Shown here piece by piece: positions 49,362-58,124 of a stretch of DNA of 64,000 nucleotides. The DNA is from Pseudonocardia sp. N23 (lineage in GTDB: Bacteria > Actinomycetota > Actinomycetes > Mycobacteriales > Pseudonocardiaceae). Position 1 is the first letter of the stretch. Each line of letters starts with the position of its first letter. The stretch lies in the NCBI RefSeq assembly GCF_002583555.1, contig NZ_BEGX01000114.1, positions 153,689-217,688 on the forward strand, written 5' to 3'. The position numbers and the translations under genes are program-made. The notes below the pieces were generated by a model that was not told the origin of the DNA, did no database searches, and was given only the letters and a program-made list of their open reading frames with translations.

Positions 49362-50795
49362 ATGACACTGACGGACTATAGCACCGAGATTCTGACGGAG
49401 AATTCCGACGGCTCATTTTCATTTGGTGACAATCCTCCCACCGTTATCCGAGCTACTGATACCGACCTCGCAGAGCACGTCATCAAAGAAGCATCAGATA
49501 AGTTCTTCTGGGTCGCAGAGGTCGAAAAGTGGTGGACTTACGACGGATCGCGGTGGAACACCACCGCGGGTAGCACCCTTCTCGGACACGAGCTGCGCAA
49601 GGTGTTCGACAACACCGTAGCGATCCGCGAGAACAACGGGAATCAGGTGGAGGCGACAGAGTGGCTGCGGTCCGCAGAGCGGCTCACCAGTGTCCCCCGT
49701 GTCCTGCGCACGTTCCCAACAGTCACCCGCAGCAGAGACGATTTTGACCGCAACCCACTGCTATTCAACGTCGCTAACGGGACCATTGACCTACGAGACG
49801 TGACGTTCCGACCAGCTGATCCCGCGGACATGCTTACCAAGACTGCGGGAACGCGATACGACACGGACGCTCAGGCACCTGAGTTCGAGAAGTTCATCCG
49901 CGAGGTGCTCCCTAACGATGAAACCCGGTGGTACACGCAGAAGCTGCTAGGGATGGCGCTGCGCGGTGACGAGAAGAACCAGGTGTTCGCAGTCTTCACC
50001 GGTACCGGGAGGAACGGGAAGGGTGCGCTCGTCCGCGTTATTCAAAAAGTTCTTGGTGAATACATGACCACCGTCTCCAAGAATATCCTGCTGCAAGGTG
50101 GTCGCGAGGACCACAAGACGGAGCTGATGAGTTTCAAGGGTCACCGCGTTTGTCTCGCGCAGGAGTTGGACCGCGATAGCAAGTGGGACGTCGCGTCGGT
50201 CAAGAGTCTGACCGGGGGTGACGACATCACCGGACGCTACATGCGTGAGGACGAGACCACCTTTGCTCCGACTCACACGCTCGTGATGACCTCCAACTTC
50301 AAGCCGGCGGTTCCTGACGGTGAAGTGGCGTTCTGGACCAGGTACCGGGAAATCCCGTTCACCGAGAGCTTTGAGGGACGCGAAGACACGGGGTTGGAAC
50401 GTCGCATCTTCGAGCACGAGTTGCCGGGGGTGCTCAACTGGCTGCTCGCCGGACTTCGCGGCTACATCACGCAGGGTCTCGAAATGCCGACGCAGGTGAA
50501 GCAAGCGACGGAGACCGCACGCGAAGACAGTGACCCGCTACTCCAGTTTATCCGCGACACCTACGAAGTGACACGGGACGCGGGAGACTCGGTACTCACC
50601 CGCGACCTGTTCAACGCGTACTCCGAGTGGCGGCGCGAGAACGTCACCGCTCCACCCATCAGCGACCGGCAGATTCGTAAGCGCGTGCTTGCGGTTGTCG
50701 GTCGCGAAGGTGTGGAGGAAGTCGACAACCTCCCGCGACCCGACGGTTCCCGCGGAACTGTCAAGGGAGTCACAGGTCTCCGCAAGCTTGCGTGA
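49362..50795 (+). CDS. Phage/plasmid primase-helicase (D5/P4 family, SF3 helicase)
   Basis: 477 residues. The D5_N domain (about 60-210) precedes the SF3 helicase core: VFAVFTGTGRNGKGALVRVI is Walker A, HRVCLAQELDRDSKWD Walker B, and THTLVMTSNFKPAVPD motif C with Asn. The C-terminal winged helix follows (SDPLLQFIRDTYEVTRDAGD, DRQIRKRVLAVV). The AEP primase domain of full P4-type proteins is missing; length is that of the helicase-only version. It would unwind DNA at the iteron region just downstream. ATG at 49362 has AGGAAAG about 12 bases upstream; a GTG at 49332 is possible. Confidence 0.9.
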   Translation: MTLTDYSTEILTENSDGSFSFGDNPPTVIRATDTDLAEHVIKEASDKFFWVAEVEKWWTYDGSRWNTTAGSTLLGHELRKVFDNTVAIRENNGNQVEATEWLRSAERLTSVPRVLRTFPTVTRSRDDFDRNPLLFNVANGTIDLRDVTFRPADPADMLTKTAGTRYDTDAQAPEFEKFIREVLPNDETRWYTQKLLGMALRGDEKNQVFAVFTGTGRNGKGALVRVIQKVLGEYMTTVSKNILLQGGREDHKTELMSFKGHRVCLAQELDRDSKWDVASVKSLTGGDDITGRYMREDETTFAPTHTLVMTSNFKPAVPDGEVAFWTRYREIPFTESFEGREDTGLERRIFEHELPGVLNWLLAGLRGYITQGLEMPTQVKQATETAREDSDPLLQFIRDTYEVTRDAGDSVLTRDLFNAYSEWRRENVTAPPISDRQIRKRVLAVVGREGVEEVDNLPRPDGSRGTVKGVTGLRKLA

Positions 50796-50804
50796 CCCGC
50801 GCGG

Positions 50805-51087
50805 TTGCACTCGATAACTCGCCTCCCGCACTCGGTGTTGGAGGTTATCGAGTGCAACTCGCGAACCTCTGACCAGCAGTTTTACTGTCTGAACTCGTTG
50901 TACTCGATATATTCGATATTTAGAGACTATAGATACTAGAAGCTACAGGTACTCCTGCTACTGGTAGTACTACACCGCGACCGAACCTCCCGAATTATCG
51001 AGTGCAGCGAATGCACCGAGTATCCGCAGGTCAAAGGGTCGCGAGCCTCAGATTATCGAGTACATGAACTCGATGTATCGAGTGCAA
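50805..51087. other. Iteron-like replication origin of element 2
   Basis: An AT-rich gap directly after the primase-helicase. The unit TTATCGAGTGCA and its complement recur: TTGCACTCGATAAC (50805-50818), GTTATCGAGTGCAA (50844-50857), TTGTACTCGATAT with ATTCGATAT (50898-50919), ATTATCGAGTGCA (50994-51006), TTATCGAGTACA (51053-51064) and GTATCGAGTGCAACC (51075-51089). The first two form a perfect 14-bp inverted repeat. Between them 50930-50975 is a run of TA-rich near-repeats. Such a set next to a helicase gene is the usual layout of a plasmid or satellite origin. Confidence 0.72.
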
Positions 51088-51160
51088 CCAACCGGCAACC
51101 ACGTCACCCCGCACCTAGCAACTTCCCTTGCCGTAGGTGCGGGGTGGCTCCCTGATCTTT

Positions 51161-51183
51161 GATAACTGAATACCAGGTGCACG
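51161..51183 (+). promoter_or_regulatory. Conserved leader motif before the tail module
   Basis: GATAACTGAATA is followed by CCAGGTGCACG and then TTG. It aligns with the leader of the RHH gene (GATAACTGAATA ... AGGTTCACCC ATG). The alignment supports TTG at 51184 as the true start of the next gene. Confidence 0.55.
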
Positions 51184-51474
51184 TTGATCAACCTCACAGA
51201 CACGCTCCCGGAGCTTGAGCCGCAAGGTGTCATCCTCCGCGGGGAACGCTTTTATATCCGCTGCGACTTCAACTCCGACGAGCTTGCTGCGCTGCGTGCA
51301 CTCGTCGCATCGCAGGACTTTGACTCTGTGTTCGACATGATCGTGTTGGACGAACGTGGTGCGCGACTTCGCGAGCTTATCGCGGATCACCCTGGACCGC
51401 ATGCGACTCAGCTGAATCTGAGCGTCTTCATCGCTGCGGGATTCACCCAAGAGATGTTCGCGGGGGTGATCTGA
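51184..51474 (+). CDS. Tail assembly chaperone candidate
   Basis: 96 residues from TTG. RFYIRCDFNSDELAALRALV, ASQDFDSVFDMIVLDERGAR and a helical end (SVFIAAGFTQEMFAGVI). Size, fold prediction and position immediately before the tape measure gene match phage tail chaperones. No frameshift extension is obvious. Recognition is by context more than by sequence. Confidence 0.6.
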   Translation: MINLTDTLPELEPQGVILRGERFYIRCDFNSDELAALRALVASQDFDSVFDMIVLDERGARLRELIADHPGPHATQLNLSVFIAAGFTQEMFAGVI

Positions 51475-51475
51475 C

Positions 51476-54400
51476 TTGGCAGCCGGTGGCACGATTCTCA
51501 TCGACGTGCGCCCGGACCTGCGACTCTTCGGGTCGCAGCTTCAAGCAGGTCTGCGCGGAACCACGAGCATCGCGGATCGAGCTGGAAAGCTCATCGGTGC
51601 TGCGATTGGTGGCGGCGCGATTGCTGCGGGTCTCGGTCTCGCGGGTGTCGTCAAGGTGGGAAACGAGTTTGATTCCACGCTCTCGCGCATTCAGGCGACG
51701 AGCGGCGCGAGTGCGACTGCGATGCAGCAGGTTGCTGCTCGTGCTCGTGAGCTGGGATCGGATGCGACGCTCGCGGGCACCAGCTCGCAGGATGCTGCGA
51801 GCGCTATTGAGGAACTCGCTAAGGCTGGTCTGAGCGTCAGTGACTCGATGGTTGTCGCTCGCGACGCTATCGCTCTGTCTCGCGCGGGGATGATGGATGG
51901 TGGGGAAGCTGCTTCCCTGCTCGCGAACACCCTGAACACCTACGGTCTGTCTGCTGCTGACGCGACTCGTGTCACCGACGTCTTCGCGGCTACCGCGAAT
52001 GCGAGCACCACCGACATCCGCGACCTGGGTGCGTCGCTTGAGTACGTCGCTCCCACCGCAGCGGGTCTCAAGATCAGTCTTGAGGACACCTCTACGGCGC
52101 TCGCGATGCTCAGCACCGCAGGCATCAAGGGCTCCTCTGCGGGTACCGCGCTGCGCGGTGTGCTCGCGTCGCTCGCGGCACCGAGCAAGCCTGCGGCTGC
52201 TGCGATGCAGGAACTCGGCATCCAAGCGTTCGATGCGTCGGGGAAGTTCGTCGGTCTCGAAGCGATCACCCGTCAGCTCACCGAAGCGAAGGGGCGCCTG
52301 ACTGACGCGGAGTTCACCGCAGCTACGGCAACAGCCTTTGGGGCTGAGGGTATGTCTGCGGCGAACGTGCTGGCGTCGCAGGGGACTGAGAAGTTCCGCG
52401 AGCTGGGTACTGCGGTTCGTGAGCAGGGTGCGGCTCAGAAGGCTGCTGCTGCGAACTCGCAGGGTCTCTCGGGTGCGATGGATCAGCTTGAAGGGAACGC
52501 GCAAGACCTCGCGCTCTCCATCTATGACTTGATCAAGGGTCCGCTTGCGCAGCTTGCTACTGCGGGCGCTGGGGGTCTCGGTGGTCTCGCTGACCTGCTG
52601 AGCGGCAAGGGTGTCTCTGCGGGTCCGCTGCAAGCTGCGCTCGATAAGGCGACGCAGACGCTTACCAACCTCAAGGTGGCTGCTGCTCCGGTCGCGTCGG
52701 GTATCCGCGCGGTGTTCGACAGCTTCAAGGGTGGAGCTGGTGAGGTCGGTCTCGTCACGAGCGTGCTGACGGGTCTCGCGGGCGCGGTGGAGTTCGTGTC
52801 GCGGGTGCTGGGTCCCATCGGGTCGCTGATCGGCGGGGTGCTCAAGACGTTCTCTGCGCTCCCAGGTCCGGTTCAGACAGCGGTGCTCGCGTTCCTCGCG
52901 TTCCGCGCAGTGAGCGGCTTCCTGAACACAACCGCGGGTGCAACGTCGCGACTGGGTCAAGCGGTGAACGCGCTGCGTCCGACGCAGCTACTCAACTTCA
53001 CCGAAGCGATGCGCACCCAACGCGCAATGGCGACCTCGCTGGGGCAGCCGATCAGTCGGCTCGCGAGCGTCACCGCTGCCTACCAAACGGCGCAGGGTCG
53101 CGCGGTCGAAGCGGCGCGCGGCTTCACGAACCAGATGGGCGCTATCCGCGCGGGTGCTGCGGGTGCTGGTGCTCCGATCAGCACGTTGACCGCTGGGATG
53201 CGCACCCTTGCGGAGCGCTCCCCCGGTATCGCTGCCATCGGGAGCAGCTTCAACACCGCGCGTACCGCTATCACGAACTTCGGTACCGGCGTCGCGAGCA
53301 CGAGCACTCACTTCTCTGGTGCGATCGGTGCGGCTACCCGGTTCACCGGTGTGCTGGGTGGTCTGGGTGCGGCTGCTGCGACGGCTACGCGCGTCGGGTT
53401 CTCTGGGCTGCTTGGTGCCCTGGGTGGTCCTTGGGGTGCGGTGCTCATCGCTGCTGGTGCAGCGTTGACCATCTTCGGTCAGAAGAACGCTGAGGCTGCA
53501 CAAAAGGCGCAGCAGCACCAGGCAGCCATTGACAATCTCAAGGGCTCGCTAAACCAGGTCACGGGTGCTGCCACTGATGCGACGCGTGCGATTCAGGCGC
53601 AAGAGCTGACGAACACGAAGCTCAAGGATGGGACGACGTCGCTCAGCTCCGCGATTGCGAAGCTAGGTATTGACTCGAAGGTCTGGGTTGACGCGACCAC
53701 CGGCAACCAGGCTGCTCTTGAGTCGGTGAACCTCACGCTGCACAACCAGGCGCGTGGTGTGCTGGAAACCTCCAATCTGTGGAACGGGTCGCTCCTGCAA
53801 TCCTACAAGGATGCAGGAGGTTCGCTTGACCTGCTCGCGGATGCTGCTATCGGTAACGAGCAGGCGTTTGCGAAGTTCGCGGAGATGCAGGGTGCGAGTG
53901 GTGCTGGTGCGGATTATCTGCGTCAGGAACTCGCGAAGCTGGTTGGTCCTATCGGTGAAGTCGGTTCCCTGCTTGGTGATTCGGCAGGAAAGTTCGCGGA
54001 CGCTAGTAAGGCTGCACGTGATGCAGCGACCGCGTCTGCGACGTTCGACAACGCTCTAAAGCTGCTCGGTGACAACAAGGCATTCGAGACACTGAAAGAC
54101 GGAGCAACCGCAACCGCACCGGTTCTCAAGATGCTCTCCGACGTCACAGCAGCAGCCGGTAAGAGCGCTCAACAAGCTGGTCAGGATGCACTCAAGTTCA
54201 CCGGCTCCGTGGAGTCGGGTGCGGTTGCAGCTCGCGACGCGATGGCTAAGTCACGTGAGGCATTCGTTGCTCAGGCTGAGGCTGCACTTGGTAGCCGCGA
54301 AGCTGCTGAGGCACTCGCGAATCAAATTGGTCTGATCCCTGCTGCTGCGGAAACTATTTTCCGCACTAACGCAACGGGTGTGACTGCGGAACTGATCACC

Positions 54401-55462
54401 CTCGACGCGCAAATCGGGAAGCTCCCTGCGGGCAAGAGTGTGACCATCCGCTCCATTACTGAGGAAGCTCAGCAGAAGCTTGAGACTTTCGGGTTCAAGG
54501 TGGAGCACCTCAAGGATGGAACCGTCAAGATCACCGCTCCCACTGAGGAAGCGGGTCGTCAGCTTGACGCGTTCATCGCGAGCATCAGCGGCAAGGAAGG
54601 AAAGATTTCCCTTGTCGGTGATCCGACAAAGGTGAACGGAACCATCGTTGAGTCAGTCGCGTTCGCTGATGGTTCAACCGGAAACATCAAGCTCGACGGT
54701 GAACCGTCACTGGTGAATGAGAAGGTTCAGTCTGCGGTTGTCTTCGCGGATGGTTCTAAGGGGACCATTACGATTGACGGTAACCGGAATCCGGCTGACG
54801 GTTCTATTAATGGAACCGTAACCTACGCGAATGGTCAAACGGGAACCATTAAGATCGCGGGTGACAACTCCGCAGCGATGCGAGCTATCTCCGCTGCGAT
54901 CCTTGCTGCGTCTCGCACGGTGCTCATGAACATCAGCGCCACGGTGACGACTGCTGTCGTTGGTCCGAAGGCGCAGGGTGACATTGTCTCCGCGCAAGCG
55001 AACGGGAGTGTTCTCGGGTTCGCTGCGGGTGGGATGAAGTTCAATGGTCACACGCTGCGGAAGATGTCTCCCTACGCACAGATTGTTCCTCCGCGTACTT
55101 ACAGGGTCGTCGGTGACCGCGTGAAGGATGACGAAGCGTACATTCCGATCAACAAGTCTCCGCGCTCGCTTGCGATCTTCGAAGAGACCGCGCGGCGCAT
55201 GGGCTACTCGGTGACGCGCAACTTCGCTGATGGTGGGTTCGCTCAGTCGCTGCGTTCGTCTATCGCTCGTAATGTTCGGTTCAACGGTTCGAGTGTTGCG
55301 GAGTTCTCCCCGCAGCAGTTGTCACAGCTAATCAGCGCGGTGAGCAGCGGACGCGAGGTGCTCATTCAGCAGACGGTCAACAACCCGATTGCTGAGCGTG
55401 CTTCCGCAACTCTCACGCGGGAGCTTCGCACGTTGAGCCAATTGGGTGCATTTAGCAGATAG
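51476..55462 (+). CDS. Tape measure protein of element 2
   Basis: 1328 residues from TTG, one base after the chaperone stop. The N-terminal 330 residues are a clear phage tape-measure domain (FDSTLSRIQATSGASATAMQ, ELAKAGLSVSDSMVVARDAI, FAATANASTTDIRDLGASLE, STAGIKGSSAGTALRGVLAS). Several hydrophobic segments lie in the middle. Near the C terminus are three or four beta repeats (VAFADGSTGNIKLDGEPS, VVFADGSKGTITIDG, VTYANGQTGTIKIAGD) and KDDEAYIPINKSPRSLAIFE. No peptidoglycan hydrolase domain is visible, unlike prophage 1's protein. At 0.15 nm per residue it would measure a tail near 200 nm. It is the largest gene of a satellite-sized element. Confidence 0.9.
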   Translation: MAAGGTILIDVRPDLRLFGSQLQAGLRGTTSIADRAGKLIGAAIGGGAIAAGLGLAGVVKVGNEFDSTLSRIQATSGASATAMQQVAARARELGSDATLAGTSSQDAASAIEELAKAGLSVSDSMVVARDAIALSRAGMMDGGEAASLLANTLNTYGLSAADATRVTDVFAATANASTTDIRDLGASLEYVAPTAAGLKISLEDTSTALAMLSTAGIKGSSAGTALRGVLASLAAPSKPAAAAMQELGIQAFDASGKFVGLEAITRQLTEAKGRLTDAEFTAATATAFGAEGMSAANVLASQGTEKFRELGTAVREQGAAQKAAAANSQGLSGAMDQLEGNAQDLALSIYDLIKGPLAQLATAGAGGLGGLADLLSGKGVSAGPLQAALDKATQTLTNLKVAAAPVASGIRAVFDSFKGGAGEVGLVTSVLTGLAGAVEFVSRVLGPIGSLIGGVLKTFSALPGPVQTAVLAFLAFRAVSGFLNTTAGATSRLGQAVNALRPTQLLNFTEAMRTQRAMATSLGQPISRLASVTAAYQTAQGRAVEAARGFTNQMGAIRAGAAGAGAPISTLTAGMRTLAERSPGIAAIGSSFNTARTAITNFGTGVASTSTHFSGAIGAATRFTGVLGGLGAAAATATRVGFSGLLGALGGPWGAVLIAAGAALTIFGQKNAEAAQKAQQHQAAIDNLKGSLNQVTGAATDATRAIQAQELTNTKLKDGTTSLSSAIAKLGIDSKVWVDATTGNQAALESVNLTLHNQARGVLETSNLWNGSLLQSYKDAGGSLDLLADAAIGNEQAFAKFAEMQGASGAGADYLRQELAKLVGPIGEVGSLLGDSAGKFADASKAARDAATASATFDNALKLLGDNKAFETLKDGATATAPVLKMLSDVTAAAGKSAQQAGQDALKFTGSVESGAVAARDAMAKSREAFVAQAEAALGSREAAEALANQIGLIPAAAETIFRTNATGVTAELITLDAQIGKLPAGKSVTIRSITEEAQQKLETFGFKVEHLKDGTVKITAPTEEAGRQLDAFIASISGKEGKISLVGDPTKVNGTIVESVAFADGSTGNIKLDGEPSLVNEKVQSAVVFADGSKGTITIDGNRNPADGSINGTVTYANGQTGTIKIAGDNSAAMRAISAAILAASRTVLMNISATVTTAVVGPKAQGDIVSAQANGSVLGFAAGGMKFNGHTLRKMSPYAQIVPPRTYRVVGDRVKDDEAYIPINKSPRSLAIFEETARRMGYSVTRNFADGGFAQSLRSSIARNVRFNGSSVAEFSPQQLSQLISAVSSGREVLIQQTVNNPIAERASATLTRELRTLSQLGAFSR

Positions 55463-55496
55463 GCGCGGCTGGGTACCCCTGGCAGTCGTTAACAAG

Positions 55497-55531
55497 GTGA
55501 CGGGGATGAGTCACGCGCTCATCCCCGTCAC
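55497..55531 (+). terminator. Terminator after the tape measure gene
   Basis: GTGACGGGGATGAG (55497-55510) pairs perfectly with CTCATCCCCGTCAC (55518-55531) around a 7-base loop, followed by TTCATTCC. Strong intrinsic-type hairpin. Confidence 0.8.
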
Positions 55532-55561
55532 TTCATTCCACTAACACAGGAACAACTGAAT

Positions 55562-55696
55562 ATGACGGTTTGGATTGCTCGCGAGCTTGCTCAGCAGGTT
55601 CGCACGGAGGCTAAGCGGCGCAGGATGACGCTTCGCGAGTTCGTCACAGCAGCGGTGCGCAACGAGATGGATATTCCGCAAGTGGGGCGCCGGTGA
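55562..55696 (+). CDS. Ribbon-helix-helix miniprotein
   Basis: 44 residues: MTVWIARELAQQVRTEAKRR, RMTLREFVTAAVRNEMDI. Strand followed by two helices, as in Arc-type repressors. ACTGAATA immediately precedes the ATG, the leader motif shared with 48764 and 51161. The stop overlaps the next GTG. Confidence 0.65.
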   Translation: MTVWIARELAQQVRTEAKRRRMTLREFVTAAVRNEMDIPQVGRR

Positions 55697-55899
55697 GACT
55701 GGAAGTGTGGTTCAACGCTGATGTGTACGACGACATCGTTGCGTGCGCGGAGAACTACGGAATGTCACCGGCTCAGTGGATTGAGCATGTTGTCGAACAC
55801 GAAGCGATGATCATGAAGCCTTACGAGCCGGAGGAAGTTCAACTCCCGTGGCACCCCGACGACGATGACGGTTACTACGGTCGGAGCGAGTACCTGTGA
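55693..55899 (+). CDS. Ribbon-helix-helix-like miniprotein
   Basis: 68 residues: LEVWFNADVYDDIVACAENY, GMSPAQWIEHVVEHEAMIMK, then an acidic/Tyr-rich tail (PWHPDDDDGYYGRSEYL). The N-terminal part matches an RHH fold. Coupled to both neighbours by GTGA. Confidence 0.62.
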   Translation: MRLEVWFNADVYDDIVACAENYGMSPAQWIEHVVEHEAMIMKPYEPEEVQLPWHPDDDDGYYGRSEYL

Positions 55900-56087
55900 G
55901 GAAACGGTACGCGCTTGCAGGGGAAAGAATGTTTGAGCGGACTGAGACTCAAGAGGTCGAGCGTCGCTGCAACGGCTGCAAGTGGGATGGAAACGGATTC
56001 CATTCGCAGACACTTCACTTGACGTATCGAAGTTGGCATGACTACATGTCGACTCGTAACGGCATCGTAGAGAGTCCGCGTGAGTAA
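55896..56087 (+). CDS. Small Cys/His protein
   Basis: 63 residues: RRCNGCKWDGNGFHSQTLHL followed by RSWHDYMSTRNGIV. A CxxC and nearby histidines suggest a zinc knuckle. Coupled to its neighbours. Unknown. Confidence 0.55.
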   Translation: MRKRYALAGERMFERTETQEVERRCNGCKWDGNGFHSQTLHLTYRSWHDYMSTRNGIVESPRE

Positions 56088-56268
56088 CGCGCGGGTGTGG
56101 GTGACGCTTTCTCCACGACTCCACCGGCGCATTATTCGAGCGGCTTACGCGCTCGGGATTTCCCGCAGCAGGTTCCTCAAGGATGCTGCGATTGAAAAGG
56201 TTAACCAGGTGGAAGCTCAGCATGAGCTTCCCGCCGATATCGAAACCGATGAGGTTGAAACACATTGA
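56080..56268 (+). CDS. Ribbon-helix-helix miniprotein
   Basis: 62 residues: ARVWVTLSPRLHRRIIRAAY, ALGISRSRFLKDAAIEKVNQ and an acidic tail. Third RHH-type protein of this cluster, a clear CopG-like layout. GTG start within the preceding gene's end. Confidence 0.65.
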   Translation: MSNARVWVTLSPRLHRRIIRAAYALGISRSRFLKDAAIEKVNQVEAQHELPADIETDEVETH

Positions 56269-57176
56269 GCACGATTTACGATGACGCTATTGCTGCGATC
56301 CCCGGTGTTCGCGAGCTGGACGAGCAGGTCAGTCGCGCACAGAAGCTTTACGACGCAGTGAGGAACAACTACGCGGTTCCCCGGCGCATGGATATTCTCG
56401 CGGAGGTGGTCAGCGGCAACGTTGACCCTGATGAGCTGATGACGCGAGCGGCTCAGGATGTACAGACGGACGGTGCACGTCAGCGTGCGCAGGACGCAGC
56501 TCACACCGCGTTGACCTCGCTCCAGCAGGGTCGTCCGTCGCTACTCTCTACCGGCGTAGACAGCGCGCTTGAGGTCGTCCGCACGGAGGTTCAGCGCATC
56601 CACGAGCGCGCGCGAGAGGTTCTCCCCGCTCTTGGTTCAGTGAGCAGTGAGCTTGAGGTGATCAACTTCGGTCTCGCGGGTGAGTGGAAGCAGGTCACCG
56701 CGCTCACCCGGGAGCTGCACGCTGCGCGACAGGCTCAGTGGAAGCTCTTGTGCCTGCGAGATGACATGCTCGCTTCGACCACCGTGGAGCTTCACGGATA
56801 CGTGCGGGGTTTCGACCTGCGCACCCTGCACGAGTCGTCAACGCATTGGAGGGTGTCGACCCATATCGCGGTGGTTCGTCCAGTGTTTGACCTCGCCTAC
56901 CTGCGGGAGTTCGCAGCTCTCCCCTTCGGTGGGGAGTTCGGGGTGTGGGTTCCCACGACGGATGAGTTTGCGCAGGAACAGCAAGATCAGGCTGAGCGTG
57001 ATCATGCGCGCTCCGTTCTGCTCTCTCCCATGCTCGGTGACAGAGAGCGTGAGCACGCTGAGCAGGTTGCTTGCGGTAGGTGGGAGACCGCAACTGCGAG
57101 CGTCGGCGGTCCCACGCAGTACCGCTTCCATGTCACCCCGGACATCGCTGCTCGCATCGTGGATGGTGACGCGTGA
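56265..57176 (+). CDS. 303-residue helical protein in the head-gene position
   Basis: Starts at TTG overlapping TGA. The first 170 residues are helical and charged (DEQVSRAQKLYDAVRNNYAV, TEVQRIHERAREVLPALGSV, LHAARQAQWKLLCLRDDM); the last 100 are mixed alpha/beta (GVWVPTTDEFAQEQQDQAER, TQYRFHVTPDIAARIVDG). It is followed by a small protein and the head-tail connector, the place where phages keep scaffold and capsid genes. It is not a recognisable capsid, portal or scaffold. A satellite capsid-size or scaffold-diverting factor is one possibility. Confidence 0.6.
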   Translation: MSTIYDDAIAAIPGVRELDEQVSRAQKLYDAVRNNYAVPRRMDILAEVVSGNVDPDELMTRAAQDVQTDGARQRAQDAAHTALTSLQQGRPSLLSTGVDSALEVVRTEVQRIHERAREVLPALGSVSSELEVINFGLAGEWKQVTALTRELHAARQAQWKLLCLRDDMLASTTVELHGYVRGFDLRTLHESSTHWRVSTHIAVVRPVFDLAYLREFAALPFGGEFGVWVPTTDEFAQEQQDQAERDHARSVLLSPMLGDREREHAEQVACGRWETATASVGGPTQYRFHVTPDIAARIVDGDA

Positions 57177-57394
57177 GCGTCGAGAACGGTCGCGAGCTGT
57201 ACCAACGCGTCAACCACCCGGGTTCCGCGACTCAGGTCGAGGTGTACGCAGCTGAACCCGGGACGCTGCTGTTCGGCGAGCTGCGCGCTCGTGCGAAGCG
57301 GGGTGACGAAGTGGCGGCTCAGGTTGTCCGGGAGTGGGAGAACGGCACCCGTCAGACCGTGACCCCCGCAGCTGGTACCGGCGGTACCGAGTGA
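57173..57394 (+). CDS. Small protein before the connector
   Basis: 73 residues from GTG: ELYQRVNHPGSATQVEVYAA, LLFGELRARAKRGDEVAAQV and a Gly/Thr tail. It occupies the same position as the small acidic protein (20941-21204) before the connector in prophage 1, which also starts with an xxxHPxxxT pattern. Function unknown. Confidence 0.58.
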   Translation: MSVENGRELYQRVNHPGSATQVEVYAAEPGTLLFGELRARAKRGDEVAAQVVREWENGTRQTVTPAAGTGGTE

Positions 57395-57774
57395 CTGCGC
57401 TCGTGACACCTGATGACCTCGCGGTGCGACTCGATACGAGCTACGAAGGTGTTGAGCTGCAACAGGTGTCCGCGTTGTGCGATGACGTGTCAGCGCTGAT
57501 CCGGTCTCGACTCCCGCAGGTTGACTCGTGGATCGCTGACGGACTCCTGAGCACCGACGCTGTGGTTGCGGTAGCGGCGCAGGTGGTGGCTCGCGCTCTC
57601 ACCTCCGTCGGCACCGGCGGTATCGGGGTCCGGGCTGAGACGTTCCCGAACTACAGCTACGAGCTGACTAGCTCAGCTGCGTCAGGTTTGGCGCTGACGT
57701 CACGCGAGGTGCTGATGCTCACCCCTCCATCGGTACGCAAGCGTCCGTTCACGGTGCGACCAGGTGTGCGATGA
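57391..57774 (+). CDS. Head-tail connector (gp15/gp6-like) of element 2
   Basis: 127 residues from GTG. TPDDLAVRLDTSYEGVELQQ, VSALCDDVSALIRSRLPQVD and VAAQVVARALTS are the helical N-terminal domain of phage adaptor proteins, and SREVLMLTPP the usual C-terminal part. It should bind a portal ring. The element encodes no portal, so it presumably works with the helper's. Confidence 0.78.
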   Translation: MTALVTPDDLAVRLDTSYEGVELQQVSALCDDVSALIRSRLPQVDSWIADGLLSTDAVVAVAAQVVARALTSVGTGGIGVRAETFPNYSYELTSSAASGLALTSREVLMLTPPSVRKRPFTVRPGVR

Positions 57775-57881
57775 CGTTGCTCGTTGGTCTCGTCGGTGGA
57801 CTCTGGTTCGGATCGCTACTCGGGTACGCACGCGCGGTGCGGCTAGAGCGACGCATGGTCGCGAAGTATATGAGCGACTGA
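57771..57881 (+). CDS. Tiny membrane protein
   Basis: 36 residues, ATG overlapping the previous TGA. One membrane segment (LLVGLVGGLWFGSLLGYA) and a basic end (RLERRMVAKYMSD). Tight coupling supports it being real. Unknown. Confidence 0.5.
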   Translation: MTLLVGLVGGLWFGSLLGYARAVRLERRMVAKYMSD

Positions 57882-57891
57882 GCTAACAGAT

Positions 57892-57955
57892 AGCAGAGTG
57901 AACAATGCATTCATGCTGCATTGATTGATCGATTGATTGCATTGTTCACTCTGCT
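57892..57955. terminator. 18-bp perfect inverted repeat (terminator or structural site)
   Basis: AGCAGAGTGAACAATGCA (57892-57909) pairs with TGCATTGTTCACTCTGCT (57938-57955), followed by TT. Within it CAATGCA/TGCATTG (57903-57909/57917-57923) offers an alternative hairpin, and the loop repeats ATTGATTGATCGATTGATTG. Position after the connector operon fits a terminator. The alternative fold and the low GC content leave room for a switching or protein-binding role. A further GC hairpin, GGGGTGGGG/CCCCCACCC, lies near 57975-58003. Confidence 0.65.
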
Positions 57956-58124
57956 TTGCGAGCCACCGGGGCGCCCGGGGGTGGGGTAGCCCCTCCCCCA
58001 CCCACAAGGCGCCCCCGCCGCGGGGAAGGGGATCGCTCCCCGTGATGAGCTGTGACTCCGACGCCGCTCGGGATCGCGACGCATCCCGCAATAGACGTTA
58101 CCGAATCGTTACTATTGGATCAGT

